A stretch of 64,000 nucleotides of DNA from Geodermatophilus normandii. Its GTDB lineage: Bacteria; Actinomycetota; Actinomycetes; Mycobacteriales; Geodermatophilaceae. Positions within the stretch are counted from its first letter, which is position 1. Every line of letters begins with the position of its first letter. Where the stretch lies: contig NZ_QGTX01000001.1 in assembly GCF_003182485.1 (NCBI RefSeq), forward strand, positions 2,558,001-2,622,000, in the 5' to 3' direction. Below the pieces are notes generated by a model. The model saw nothing but the letters and a program-made list of their open reading frames with translations, did no database searches and was not told where the DNA came from. A program made the position numbers and the translations under genes. Positions 42,178 through 49,892 of this stretch are shown one piece after another.

Positions 42178-43113
42178 TCAGGCGGCGGTGCGGTCCGCCC
42201 CGGTCACCGCGCGGCACCACCGGACGACGACGCCGAGCACCTCGGCGTCCACCGGCCGGCGCAGCTCGCCGCGGTAGGCGCGCAGCGACGCCGGCCCCGG
42301 CTGGCGGCGCAGCGTGTGGGTGAGGTCGGGGACGAGCAGCGTCTCCACCGGCCCGGCGACCGTCGCCGCGATGCCGGCCAGGTCCTCCGGGCGGACCTGC
42401 AGGTCCTTGGCCCCGGTGACGGCCAGGACGGGCACCGTCAGGCGGGCGAGGTCGGCGCGCGGGTCGTGCGCCAGGAACTCGCGGTGCCAGCGTGCGTTCA
42501 CGCGCGCCCCGCCGATGCGGGCGACGTCGGTGGTGGTCGCGCGGATCCGCTCGTGGTTGGCGGCCACCTTCGACTCCAGGTCGGTGCGCAGCAGCCGCAG
42601 CAGGCCGCGCACCGGCGCGGGCAGGGTGGGTCCGATCTGCCGGGCCTGCCAGCGCAGCAGCTCGTCCCCCGGGGTCGCCGAGCCGGCCAGCAGCACCACG
42701 CCCGCCACCGGGACGCCGCGCGCGGCCGCCATCGCGGCGAGCAGCGCGCCCTCGCTGTGGCCGGCGAGCACGATCCGGCCGGCGTCCACCTCATCCCGGG
42801 CGGCCAGGGCGTCCCGCGCGCGGACCAGGTCGTCGGCGTTGTCGGACAGGCCGGCCCGCCGCCAGTCGCCGGGGGTGCCGCCGACGCCGCGCTTGTCGTA
42901 GCGCAGCGAGGCGAGCCCTCCCTCCGCCAGGGCGGCGGCCAGCTCCCGCGTGACGCCGAAGCGCATCCCGCGGTGGTCGGAGTCGCGGTCCAGCGGCCCG
43001 GAGCCCGGGGCGAGCAGCACCGCGGGGACCGGGCCGGGGGTGTCCGGGAGGGTGAGCGTGCCGGCCAGCGGGGGGTCGCCGGGCACGGTCACCGGCACCT
43101 CGCGGGCGCTCAC
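42178..43113 (-). CDS. Alpha/beta hydrolase (YhaR/FrmB-like, DUF-type peptidase S9-like)
   Basis: 311 residues. LLAPGSGPLDRDSDHRG, RYDKRGVGGTPGDWR, nucleophile elbow VLAGHSEGALLAAMAA (Ser ~126), acid region VTGAKDLQVRPEDL and His in PDLTHTLRRQP form a complete triad. The RYDKRG segment is typical of serine aminopeptidase S33-like hydrolases. GTG at 43113 overlaps the upstream gene's stop (GTGA), so the two are co-translated. No signal peptide. Substrate unknown. Confidence 0.88.
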   Translation of the reverse strand: MSAREVPVTVPGDPPLAGTLTLPDTPGPVPAVLLAPGSGPLDRDSDHRGMRFGVTRELAAALAEGGLASLRYDKRGVGGTPGDWRRAGLSDNADDLVRARDALAARDEVDAGRIVLAGHSEGALLAAMAAARGVPVAGVVLLAGSATPGDELLRWQARQIGPTLPAPVRGLLRLLRTDLESKVAANHERIRATTTDVARIGGARVNARWHREFLAHDPRADLARLTVPVLAVTGAKDLQVRPEDLAGIAATVAGPVETLLVPDLTHTLRRQPGPASLRAYRGELRRPVDAEVLGVVVRWCRAVTGADRTAA

Positions 43114-43454
43114 CGGCCGGCGCCCGAGACCGCCGCCACGACGGCCGGCGCGTCGTCCACGGTGACCAGGACGCTGTCGTAGCGCTGTCCGGCGAGCTCC
43201 AGGCGGACGGCCGGGCCCCGGCGGACGCTGAGGTAGGTCCTCGTCCCGCGCCGGCGCCACGTGCCGATCCGGCGGCTGGGCAGGCCGAGCCCGGGCGCCC
43301 GGAGCCCGCGCACCGCGGACAGGCCCTCCGGGACGACCTCGGCCGAGCGCACCGCGGACAGCGGGACCTCGAGGTCGCGGAGCAGGCCGAGGACCTTCTC
43401 GGCCCGGGTGAGGGAGATGCGGAGGGTGCCCTGTGTCGTCTGGATCGTCGCCAT
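43110..43454 (-). CDS. Conserved protein of unknown function, 114 residues
   Basis: ATG at 43454 begins ATIQTTQGTLRISLTRAEK, followed by LRAPGLGLPSRRIGTWRRRG and a strand-rich C-terminus (AVRLELAGQRYDSVLVTV). The pattern looks like a small PH-like beta-barrel found widely in actinobacteria; I do not recognise a named family. The start coincides with the predicted +1 of the promoter at 43461-43489, so the mRNA is probably leaderless. It is divergent from an ArsR-type regulator and overlaps the downstream hydrolase, suggesting joint regulation. Confidence 0.75.
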   Translation of the reverse strand: MATIQTTQGTLRISLTRAEKVLGLLRDLEVPLSAVRSAEVVPEGLSAVRGLRAPGLGLPSRRIGTWRRRGTRTYLSVRRGPAVRLELAGQRYDSVLVTVDDAPAVVAAVSGAGR

Positions 43455-43460
43455 GCCATC

Positions 43461-43489
43461 ATCGTTCTCGTCAGCGAGACCATTGTCAA
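43461..43489 (-). promoter_or_regulatory. Promoter with operator dyad in the spacer
   Basis: On the minus strand TTGACA (43484-43489), a 17-bp spacer and AACGAT (43461-43466) form a near-consensus promoter. The spacer contains TCTCG-CTGA-CGAGA, a perfect dyad (43466-43479), positioned to block RNA polymerase. The divergent ArsR-type regulator is the likely ligand. Predicted start falls on the ATG at 43454. Confidence 0.62.
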
Positions 43490-43509
43490 CACTGAGAGAG
43501 GTCGATGGC

Positions 43510-44046
43510 GTGGCGTCTGCGGACCTGCTCCTGCACCCCGTGCGCCTGCGCGTCGTCCAGGCGCTGCTGGGGGACCGGGCCCTGACCACCGGGGACCTGC
43601 ACGCCGAGCTGCCCGACGTCCCGCTCGCCACGCTGTACCGCCACGTCGGGGTGCTCGCCGAGGCGGGGCTGCTGGAGGTGGTGGGGGAGCGCCGGGTCCG
43701 CGGCAGCACCGAGCGCACCTACCGGCTCGTGACCGCGGCCGCCTCGGTCGGGCCGGAGGAGGCGGCGGGGATGACGCCCGAGCAGCACCGGCGGGCCTTC
43801 GGCACGTTCGTCGCCGCCCTGCTGGCCGACTTCGACCGCTGGGTGGACGCCGGTGCCGCCGTCCCGGGCGGGCTGGACGCCGCCCGGGACGGGGTGGGCT
43901 ACCGGATGACCGGCCTGTGGCTGGACGACGCGGAGTTCGCCGCCCTGGTCGGCGACCTGCGGCAGGTGCTGCGCGACCGCCTGGCCAACGAGCCGGGCGG
44001 GGAGCGCCGCCGTCGCCTGGTCGGGACGGTGTTCCTGCCGGGGTGA
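43510..44046 (+). CDS. ArsR/HTH_20-type transcriptional regulator
   Basis: 178 residues. The winged HTH is at the N-terminus (LLHPVRLRVVQALLG, TTGDLHAELPDVPLATLYRHVGVLAEAGLLEV) and there are no metal-binding Cys residues, so it is not a metal sensor. The C-terminal ~90 residues are helical (HRRAFGTFVAALLADFDRW), like the HTH_20 plus helical-dimer proteins often near efflux or membrane genes. GTG at 43510 follows GAGAGAGG. It diverges from the unknown/hydrolase pair and probably represses them through the dyad at 43466-43479. Confidence 0.85.
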   Translation: MASADLLLHPVRLRVVQALLGDRALTTGDLHAELPDVPLATLYRHVGVLAEAGLLEVVGERRVRGSTERTYRLVTAAASVGPEEAAGMTPEQHRRAFGTFVAALLADFDRWVDAGAAVPGGLDAARDGVGYRMTGLWLDDAEFAALVGDLRQVLRDRLANEPGGERRRRLVGTVFLPG

Positions 44047-44076
44047 TCCAGGGAGCGGGACTCCGTACTGGTCCTC

Positions 44077-44130
44077 GGCCCCCTCCCGGGTCCCATCCCG
44101 AGCGTGCGAGGGGTGGGGAGGAGGGGGTCC
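44077..44130 (-). repeat. Stop-proximal hairpin element, copy C
   Basis: On the minus strand it starts GGACCC one nt after the DoxX stop. Outer stem GAGGGGG/CCCCCTC (44121-44127 with 44079-44085) encloses CTCGCACGCTCGGG. It occupies the gap between the convergent ArsR and DoxX genes and may terminate both. Confidence 0.75.
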
Positions 44131-44131
44131 G

Positions 44132-44656
44132 TCAGGCGGCGGCGCGGGCGGCCCGCCGCTCGGCCTTGAGCTCGGCGCGGGAGACCCGCTTGTTGGCCTT
44201 GGCCAGGGTCTTGGCGGCCTTCTGCACCCGCTTGGAGCCGCGGTCCACGGTGCCGCGGGTGAGCAGGCCGACGCCGATCCCGAGCAGCCACACGTCCTTG
44301 GCGACGGACAGGCCCTGCTCGGTCGGGGCCAGGCTGCCCTCCTTGCGCATGCCGGGCGTGCGCAGGTAGAGGCCGAGCAGGCCGCCGGCGAAGCCGGTCA
44401 GCACGGCGCCGGCCAGCGCGGTGGGCACGAACGGCGTCAACAGCGCGGCGCCGACGGCGATCTCCGCGGTCGACAGCGCCTGCACGAACTGCTTGGGCTC
44501 GACGTCCTTGAGGAACGGATAGGTGCCACTGGCGAAGCCGTGCAGCCCCGCCGCGGTCTGGTCGTCGGCGGCACGCTTGCCCAGCCCGCTGTTGAGGATG
44601 AACGCGCCGGCCGAGATCCGCGGACCGATCTCGGACAGGGTGATGGGCAGGGCCAT
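44132..44656 (-). CDS. DoxX-family membrane protein
   Basis: 174 residues with four predicted membrane helices in the first ~130 residues (ISAGAFILNSGLGK, FVQALSTAEIAVGAALL, TALAGAVLTGFAGGLLGLY, DVWLLGIGVGLL). A Lys/Arg/Ala-rich tail of ~45 residues (VQKAAKTLAKANKRVSRAELK) follows and could bind nucleic acid or acidic partners. DoxX proteins are linked to thiosulfate or redox processes, but this branch has no assigned role. Separated from the helicase by a terminator hairpin. Confidence 0.82.
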   Translation of the reverse strand: MALPITLSEIGPRISAGAFILNSGLGKRAADDQTAAGLHGFASGTYPFLKDVEPKQFVQALSTAEIAVGAALLTPFVPTALAGAVLTGFAGGLLGLYLRTPGMRKEGSLAPTEQGLSVAKDVWLLGIGVGLLTRGTVDRGSKRVQKAAKTLAKANKRVSRAELKAERRAARAAA

Positions 44657-44676
44657 CGGGCACCTCGCAGGGTCGT

Positions 44677-44713
44677 CGGGGACGGTCGGGAGGACTGTTC
44701 CCGACCGTCCCCG
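44677..44713 (-). terminator. 15-bp hairpin after the DEAD-box helicase
   Basis: CGGGGACGGTCGGGA (44677-44691) and its perfect complement (44699-44713) enclose GGACTGT; GTCGT/GACGAC extends it with one bulge. It lies 17 nt beyond the helicase stop on the minus strand. Confidence 0.75.
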
Positions 44714-44729
44714 CGACGACACCCCGGGG

Positions 44730-46370
44730 TCAGCGGCCTCCGCGCCGGCTGCGCCCGCTGAACGACGACGCCGAGTGCGTCCCGGCCCGCGCGGCCAGCT
44801 CGGCCCGGGTGCGCGCCGGGCCCGCGGTGCGGGCGGACCCGCCCGCGCGCGCGGTGCTGCGGCCGCCGGACGGCGCGGACACCGTCGTCGCGGCCGCCGA
44901 GCCGCCGGAGCCGCCGCGACGGCGCCGTCCGCCGCCACCCTGGACCTGCGGCTGGGGCGCGGGCGCCGGGGCCGGCTCGACGTACGGCGCGGCCGGGCCG
45001 GTCAGCGCGGAGACCTGCTCCGCGCCGGGACGGACCTGGCTCACGACCGGCGTGATCCCGGCCTGGCGGGTCAGCGTGCGCACCTCGCCGTTCTGGTCCG
45101 GGGTGGACAGCGTGACCACCGTGCCGCCGGCACCGGCGCGGGCGGTGCGGCCGGAGCGGTGCAGGTAGGCCTTGTGCTCCGTCGGCGGGTCGACGTGCAC
45201 GACCAGCGCGACGTCGTCGACGTGGATGCCGCGGGCGGCGATGTCGGTCGCGCACAGCACGCGGGTGCTGCCGTTGCTGAACGCCTCGAGGTTGCGCTCG
45301 CGGGCGTTCTGGCTGAGGTTGCCGTGCAGGTCGACGGCGGGGATGCCCGACGCGGTGAGCTGCTTGGCGAGCTTCTTGGCCTGGTGCTTGGTGCGGGTGA
45401 ACAGCACGCTGCGGCCGAGACCCGAGGCGAGCTGGCGCACGACCTCGGGCTTGTCGGCGGCCGACACCTGGAACACGTGGTGGGTCATCGTCGACACCGG
45501 GGCGACGGCCGGGTCGACCGAGTGCGTCACCGGCCGGTGCAGGTAGCGCTTCACGAGCACGTCGACGCCGTTGTCCAGCGTGGCGGAGAACAGCAGCCGC
45601 TGGCCGCCCTGCGGCGTGCGGTCCAGGAGCCGCTTGACGCCGGGGAGGAAGCCGAGGTCGGCCATGTGGTCGGCCTCGTCGAGCACGGTCACCTCGACGG
45701 CGGACAGGTCGGCGTGGCCCTGGCCGATGAGGTCCTCGAGCCGGCCGGGGCAGGCGACGACGACGTCGACGCCGGCGGCCAGCGCCTGCACCTGCGGGTT
45801 CTGCCCGACGCCGCCGAAGACGGTGGTGCAGCGCAGGCCGAGGGCCGTGGCCAGCGGCTCGACGGTCGCCATGACCTGGTTGGCGAGCTCGCGGGTCGGC
45901 ACGAGCACCAGGGCGCGCGGCCGGCGCGGCTGGCGGCGGGTGGTGGAGGCGGCCAGCCGGGAGACCAGCGGCAGGGCGAAGGCGATGGTCTTGCCCGAGC
46001 CGGTGCGGCCGCGGCCGAGCACGTCGCGGCCGGCCAGCGAGTCGGGCAGCGTCGCGACCTGGATGGGGAACGGTGCGGTGATGCCGCTGGCGGTGAGGAC
46101 CTCGACCAGCGGTGCGGGGACGCCGAGCTCGGCGAAGGTGGTGTCGGTGGGCAGCACGGTGGGGGCGTCGCCGGCGGGGATCTCGACCGCGGGGGCGGGA
46201 GCGGTGTCCGTCGTCGTGACGGGAGCCGTGGCGGGGGTCGTGGCGGGGGTCGTGGCGGGGGTCGTGGCGGGGGTCGCCGCGGCGGTGCCCGTCCCGCGGC
46301 CGCGGCCGCGGCCGCCGCGGCGGCGCGGCCGCGAGGTGCCGGCGGGGGAGGGGGTGTTCGGGGAGGTCAT
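44730..46370 (-). CDS. DEAD-box RNA helicase
   Basis: 546 residues. Motifs in order: Q motif (ITAPFPIQVATLP), Walker A GRTGSGKT, PTRELANQ, DEADHMADLGF, SAT in LLFSATLD, and HRSGRTARAGAGG in the second RecA domain. The ~60-residue N-terminus is Arg/Gly-rich followed by a short TPAT repeat, and the C-terminus is Gly/Arg/Ser-rich (GGGGRRRRGGSGG), typical RNA-contacting tails of RhlE-type helicases in cold adaptation and ribosome assembly. GAGGAACCG precedes the ATG at 46370. A 278-nt region without a gene lies upstream and could hold a long 5' leader; I cannot place a promoter in it. Confidence 0.93.
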   Translation of the reverse strand: MTSPNTPSPAGTSRPRRRGGRGRGRGTGTAAATPATTPATTPATTPATAPVTTTDTAPAPAVEIPAGDAPTVLPTDTTFAELGVPAPLVEVLTASGITAPFPIQVATLPDSLAGRDVLGRGRTGSGKTIAFALPLVSRLAASTTRRQPRRPRALVLVPTRELANQVMATVEPLATALGLRCTTVFGGVGQNPQVQALAAGVDVVVACPGRLEDLIGQGHADLSAVEVTVLDEADHMADLGFLPGVKRLLDRTPQGGQRLLFSATLDNGVDVLVKRYLHRPVTHSVDPAVAPVSTMTHHVFQVSAADKPEVVRQLASGLGRSVLFTRTKHQAKKLAKQLTASGIPAVDLHGNLSQNARERNLEAFSNGSTRVLCATDIAARGIHVDDVALVVHVDPPTEHKAYLHRSGRTARAGAGGTVVTLSTPDQNGEVRTLTRQAGITPVVSQVRPGAEQVSALTGPAAPYVEPAPAPAPQPQVQGGGGRRRRGGSGGSAAATTVSAPSGGRSTARAGGSARTAGPARTRAELAARAGTHSASSFSGRSRRGGR

Positions 46371-46648
46371 CGGTTCCTCGGGCGTTTCGGGTCGCCGTCG
46401 TCGGTCACCGTGCGCAGGCGCTGGCCCTCGCAGGAGGGCGGAGCGCGCCGGCGGCGACGTCGGACAGCCGGGCGCGCCTCCGTGGCGCTGCACCAGCCCG
46501 ACGTCGAGTCCTGCAGCTCCGGATGAGCGAGGGCAACGCCGGTATGCCCCACTCAACCAGACGCGGACGCCGATCCTGCCGTGCGCGGGAGGAGTCGCGC
46601 GTCACACCTCCCCCCTCCGGGTGGGTCTCCGTGGCGCTGACGGCTCCC

Positions 46649-47623
46649 TCAGGCGCCGCGGTAGGTGCGCCGGTAGGCGCCGGGCGCCACCCCGATCGCG
46701 GCGCGCAGGTGCTGGCGCAGCGACGCCGGGGTGCCGAAACCGGCGTCGGCGGCGACCCGGTCGATCGAGGCGTCGGTGGACTCGAGCAGCCGGCGGGCCA
46801 GCGCGATCCGCTGCTGGGCCAGCCAGCGCAGCGGCGACAGGCCGGTCTCCTCGCGGAAGCGGCGGGTGAACGTGCGCACGCTCATCCGCGCGTGCGCGGC
46901 CAGACCGGCGAGCGTGAGCGGCTCGGTCAGGTGCTCGAGCGCCCAGGCCCGGGTGGCCGCGGTCCCGGCGTCCCCGGCGTCGGGCAGCGGCCGCTCGACG
47001 AACTGCGACTGCCCGCCCTCCCGCCACGGCGCGACGACGTTGCGCCGCGCCACCCGGTTGGCCACCTCGCTGCCGTGGTCGCGCCGGACCAGGTGCAGCA
47101 GCAGGTCGATGCCCGCGGCGTTCCCGGCGCTGGTGAGCACGTCGCCGTCGTCGACGAAGAGCACGTCGGGGTCGAGCCGCACCGCGGGGAACAGCCGGCC
47201 GAAGGCGGCGGCGTGCATCCAGTGCGTCGTCGCGGGCCGGCCGTCGAGCAGGCCGGCGGCGGCGAGGACGAAGGCGCCGGTGCAGATCGACAGCATCCGG
47301 GCGTGCCCGGCGGCGTCACGCAGCGCGGCCGACAGCTCCCCGGCCACCCGTCCCTCGGTCATCGCCGGACCGCCCTGGACCCCGGGGACGACGACGGTCG
47401 ACGCGGTCTCCAGCAGCGTGGCGTCGTGCTCGGGCGTGATCGAGTAGCCGGCCGAGGTGCGCACCGGGCCGCCGTCGAGGGTGGCCACGCGCACCCGGTA
47501 GAGCGGGCGCTCGTCGGCGTCGACCGCACCGCCGAGCAGCCGGTGCGGCAGGCCGAGCTCGAAGGCGATGGTGCCCGGCAGGGCGAGGACGGCGACCTCG
47601 TGCCGGGCCGGGTGTCCTGTCAC
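46649..47623 (-). CDS. GlxA-type transcriptional regulator (DJ-1/PfpI + AraC HTH)
   Basis: 324 residues. The DJ-1/PfpI-like domain covers ~10-180, with the nucleophile-elbow position in SICTGAFVLAAAGLLDG (Cys retained) typical of GlxA regulators. Two AraC HTH motifs follow (~225-320; LTLAGLAAHARMSVRTFTRRFREETG and VAADAGFGTPASLRQHL). GTG at 47623 is preferred because the upstream extension would be made wholly of five 24-bp repeats; starts inside the repeats remain possible. It diverges from the MFS gene and probably controls it. Confidence 0.88.
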   Translation of the reverse strand: MTGHPARHEVAVLALPGTIAFELGLPHRLLGGAVDADERPLYRVRVATLDGGPVRTSAGYSITPEHDATLLETASTVVVPGVQGGPAMTEGRVAGELSAALRDAAGHARMLSICTGAFVLAAAGLLDGRPATTHWMHAAAFGRLFPAVRLDPDVLFVDDGDVLTSAGNAAGIDLLLHLVRRDHGSEVANRVARRNVVAPWREGGQSQFVERPLPDAGDAGTAATRAWALEHLTEPLTLAGLAAHARMSVRTFTRRFREETGLSPLRWLAQQRIALARRLLESTDASIDRVAADAGFGTPASLRQHLRAAIGVAPGAYRRTYRGA

Positions 47624-47633
47624 GGCCTCGGGC

Positions 47634-47749
47634 CCCGTGTCGTGGCCGGACCCGGGTCCCGTGTCGTGGCCGGACCCGGGTCTCGTGTCATGGCCGGACC
47701 CGGGTCTCGTGTCGTGGCCGGACCCGGGTCCCGTGTCATGGCCGGATCC
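47634..47749. repeat. Five 24-bp tandem repeats in a divergent regulatory region
   Basis: Unit CCCGTGTCGTGGCCGGACCC-GGGT is repeated at 47634, 47658, 47682, 47706 and (partial) 47730 with one or two base changes per copy. The palindrome ACCCGGGT recurs at each junction. The array sits between the GlxA-type regulator and the MFS gene, so it may be an operator array; it is also open in frame with the regulator. Confidence 0.9.
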
Positions 47750-47812
47750 TTGCACGTGTTGGCCGTCGGGCCACTGTCGTCCCGGGGTCGGCGTCGGTCA
47801 TGCTCTGCAGCC

Positions 47813-49126
47813 GTGACGACGCGGACGGCCCGGATCCACCCCGCCTGGTGGGTGGCCGCGGTGACCTTCCTGGCGCTCGTGGGCGCCGCGGCCTTCCGGG
47901 CGGTGCCCGGCGTGCTGATCGACCCGCTGCGCGCGGAGTTCGGCTGGTCGGTGTCGACGATCTCGGCGGCCGTCGCGGTCAACATGGCGCTCTACGGGCT
48001 GACCGCGCCGTTTGCCGCGGCGCTGATGGAGCGGTTCGGCATCCGGCGGGTCGTCGTCTGCGCGCTGCTGCTCACCGCCCTCGGCAGCGGCCTGACCGTC
48101 CTCATGACGGCGAGCTGGCAGCTGGTGCTGCTCTGGGGCTTCGCCGTCGGGCTGGGCACGGGGTCGATGGCGCTGTCGCTGGTGGCCACGGTGACCGGCC
48201 GCTGGTTCGTCGCCCGCCGGGGGCTGGTCAGCGGGATCCTCACCGCCGGCGGGGCGACCGGTCAGCTGGTGTTCCTGCCCGTCGTCGCCGCGGTCGCGCA
48301 GACCGGCGGCGGGTGGCGGGCGGCGTCGCTGGGGACGACGGCGGCCGCGCTCGCCGTCGTCCCGCTGGTGGCGTGGCTGCTGCGCGACCGCCCGCGCGAC
48401 GTCGGCGCCGTCCCCTACGGCGGGACCGCCGCCGACGACGTGGACCCGGTGCGCACCGGCGCCGCCCGCAACGCCCTGCGGGGGCTGGCGGAGGCAGCGC
48501 GGTCGCGGCCGTTCTGGCTGCTGGCCGGCGGGTTCTTCATCTGCGGGCTGTCGACGAACGGGCTGGTCCAGCCGCACTTCATCCCGGCGGCGCACGATCA
48601 CGGCATGCCGGTGACGACGGCGGCGACGCTGCTCGCCGTCGTCGGGGTCTTCGACATCGCCGGGACGGTGTTCTCCGGCTGGCTGACCGACCGCGTCGAC
48701 CCGCGCGTCCTGCTGCTGGCCTACTACGGGCTGCGCGGGCTCTCGCTGTTCGCGCTGCCGACCCTCTTCGGGCCCGACCTGCACGTCAGCATGGTCGCGT
48801 TCATCGTCTTCTACGGCCTGGACTGGGTGGCCACGGTGCCGCCGACGCTGGCGCTCGTCCGCGAGCACTTCGGTGCGCGGGCTCCCGTCGTCTTCGGGTG
48901 GGTGTTCGCCTCGCACCAGCTCGGCTCGGCGTTCGCCGCGTTCGGCGGCGGGGTCATCCGCGACGTCACCGGCTCCTACGACCTGGCCTGGTTCCTCGCC
49001 GGCGGCCTGTGCCTCGCGGCGGCGGCGATGTCGCTGTCGATCCGCCGTCGCCCCGTCCCCCCGGCGGTCCCGCCCGCCGTGCCCACCGAGCCGACCACCG
49101 CCTCCGCCGCCACCACCCACGGCTGA
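47813..49126 (+). CDS. Major facilitator superfamily transporter
   Basis: 437 residues with 12 predicted transmembrane helices. The A-like motif between helices 2 and 3 is ALMERFGIRRVVV, and the loop between helices 8 and 9 reads GWLTDRVDPRVLL. The start WWVAAVTFLALVGAAAFRA and SGWLTDR resemble the oxalate/monocarboxylate-type MFS group (OFA-like). A proline/threonine tail follows. GTG at 47813 agrees with family starts; the far longer upstream open frame is antisense to the regulator. The substrate is unknown; control by the divergent GlxA-type regulator is inferred. Confidence 0.9.
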   Translation: MTTRTARIHPAWWVAAVTFLALVGAAAFRAVPGVLIDPLRAEFGWSVSTISAAVAVNMALYGLTAPFAAALMERFGIRRVVVCALLLTALGSGLTVLMTASWQLVLLWGFAVGLGTGSMALSLVATVTGRWFVARRGLVSGILTAGGATGQLVFLPVVAAVAQTGGGWRAASLGTTAAALAVVPLVAWLLRDRPRDVGAVPYGGTAADDVDPVRTGAARNALRGLAEAARSRPFWLLAGGFFICGLSTNGLVQPHFIPAAHDHGMPVTTAATLLAVVGVFDIAGTVFSGWLTDRVDPRVLLLAYYGLRGLSLFALPTLFGPDLHVSMVAFIVFYGLDWVATVPPTLALVREHFGARAPVVFGWVFASHQLGSAFAAFGGGVIRDVTGSYDLAWFLAGGLCLAAAAMSLSIRRRPVPPAVPPAVPTEPTTASAATTHG

Positions 49127-49127
49127 C

Positions 49128-49194
49128 GGAGCCCTCGTAGCGCTTCGGCCCCCGGGCCGGCCCGGCGAGGGGCCTCCGGAGCGCTATGGGCTCC
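49128..49194. terminator. Large imperfect hairpin between convergent MFS and SnoaL genes
   Basis: GGAGCCC (49128-49134) pairs with GGGCTCC (49188-49194) and TAGCGCT (49138-49144) with AGCGCTA (49180-49186), with GC-rich inner arms. It begins 2 nt after the MFS stop and covers the SnoaL stop, so it can serve both directions. It differs in sequence from elements A-F. Confidence 0.65.
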
Positions 49195-49546
49195 CCGGTC
49201 GGTCCAGGTGCTCGAGCGTCAGGCGCACGGTCTGCAGCCGGATCTCGCCGTCGCGGATCACGAAGGTGTCGACGCCGTCGAGCACGCGGGCCTTCTCCGC
49301 CACCGCGGTCCACTCGATGAACAGCACGTCGTCCTCGAAGACCCGCGTCGGGATGTCCCACACCGCGTCCGGGAGCTCGCCGAGCAGCGCCGCGAACAGC
49401 CCCCGCACGCCGTCGCGGCCGCGCACGACCTGCTCGGGGGTGATGAGCACGGCGTCCGCGGCGTAGTCCGCGGCGATGGCGTCGACGTCCCCGGCGCCGA
49501 TCGCGGCGACGTGGTGCTCGAAGACCTCTTGGGGCGTGCGCGCCAT
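49184..49546 (-). CDS. SnoaL-like/SgcJ-type NTF2-fold protein
   Basis: 120 residues. EVFEHHVAAIGAGDVDAIAADYAADAVLITPEQVVRG is the classic first half of the NTF2/SnoaL fold, and LTLEHLD ends the last strand. This branch (SgcJ/EcaC-like) contains ketosteroid-isomerase-like enzymes and many proteins without activity. GAGGAGGAGCC before the ATG at 49546 is a strong ribosome site. Monocistronic; function unknown. Confidence 0.85.
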   Translation of the reverse strand: MARTPQEVFEHHVAAIGAGDVDAIAADYAADAVLITPEQVVRGRDGVRGLFAALLGELPDAVWDIPTRVFEDDVLFIEWTAVAEKARVLDGVDTFVIRDGEIRLQTVRLTLEHLDRPGSP

Positions 49547-49583
49547 GGCTCCTCCTCGTCACTGTCGGGACAGGAGCACGAGG

Positions 49584-49830
49584 ATGCTCCGGACCGCGGA
49601 GCACGGACAGCCCCTCGCGCGCCCCTGACGCGCGGCCAGTCGCGCCGGCGCGGCTATCGCCGGCCCGCCCAGGGCGGGTACGCCGATCCGGGACTGCCGG
49701 TCGGCCACCGGCTGCGCTGCCACGGCGTCGCACTCCTCCTCCCGCCGGGAGCCGCGGTCGGCGGGCACTCCGCAGCCACCTGGTACGGAGCCCCGTTCGC
49801 GGCGACGGACGACCATGGTGGCCTCGCGGC
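49584..49830 (+). pseudogene. Remnant of a DUF559/AbiEi-like gene (truncated, frameshifted)
   Basis: A ribosome-like AGGAGCACGAGG precedes ATG at 49584, which begins MLRTAEHGQPLAR. After a frame change near 49620 the sequence continues LTRGQSRRRGYRRPAQGGYAD, LPVGHRLRCHGVALLLPPGA and GGHSAATWYGAPFA. These match the N-terminal ~75 residues of actinobacterial DUF559/AbiEi-type proteins (YRR-GVYAD and LLLPPGA-GG-SAA-GAP pattern). The rest of the ~280-residue gene, including any nuclease domain, is missing. It fills most of the 346-bp gap between the SnoaL gene and the GMC oxidoreductase gene; the final ~60 bp show nothing further. Confidence 0.55.
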
Positions 49831-49892
49831 ACCTCACGGCGGACGCCCTCGTGGCGGTGTCCGACCGCGGCGCCGGCCGGTCGGGGATCTCG

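Noticed and set aside
46371..46648. Search for a riboswitch or promoter upstream of the DEAD-box helicase
   Set aside because: No convincing -35/-10 pair or known leader motif seen; only noted as possible long leader.
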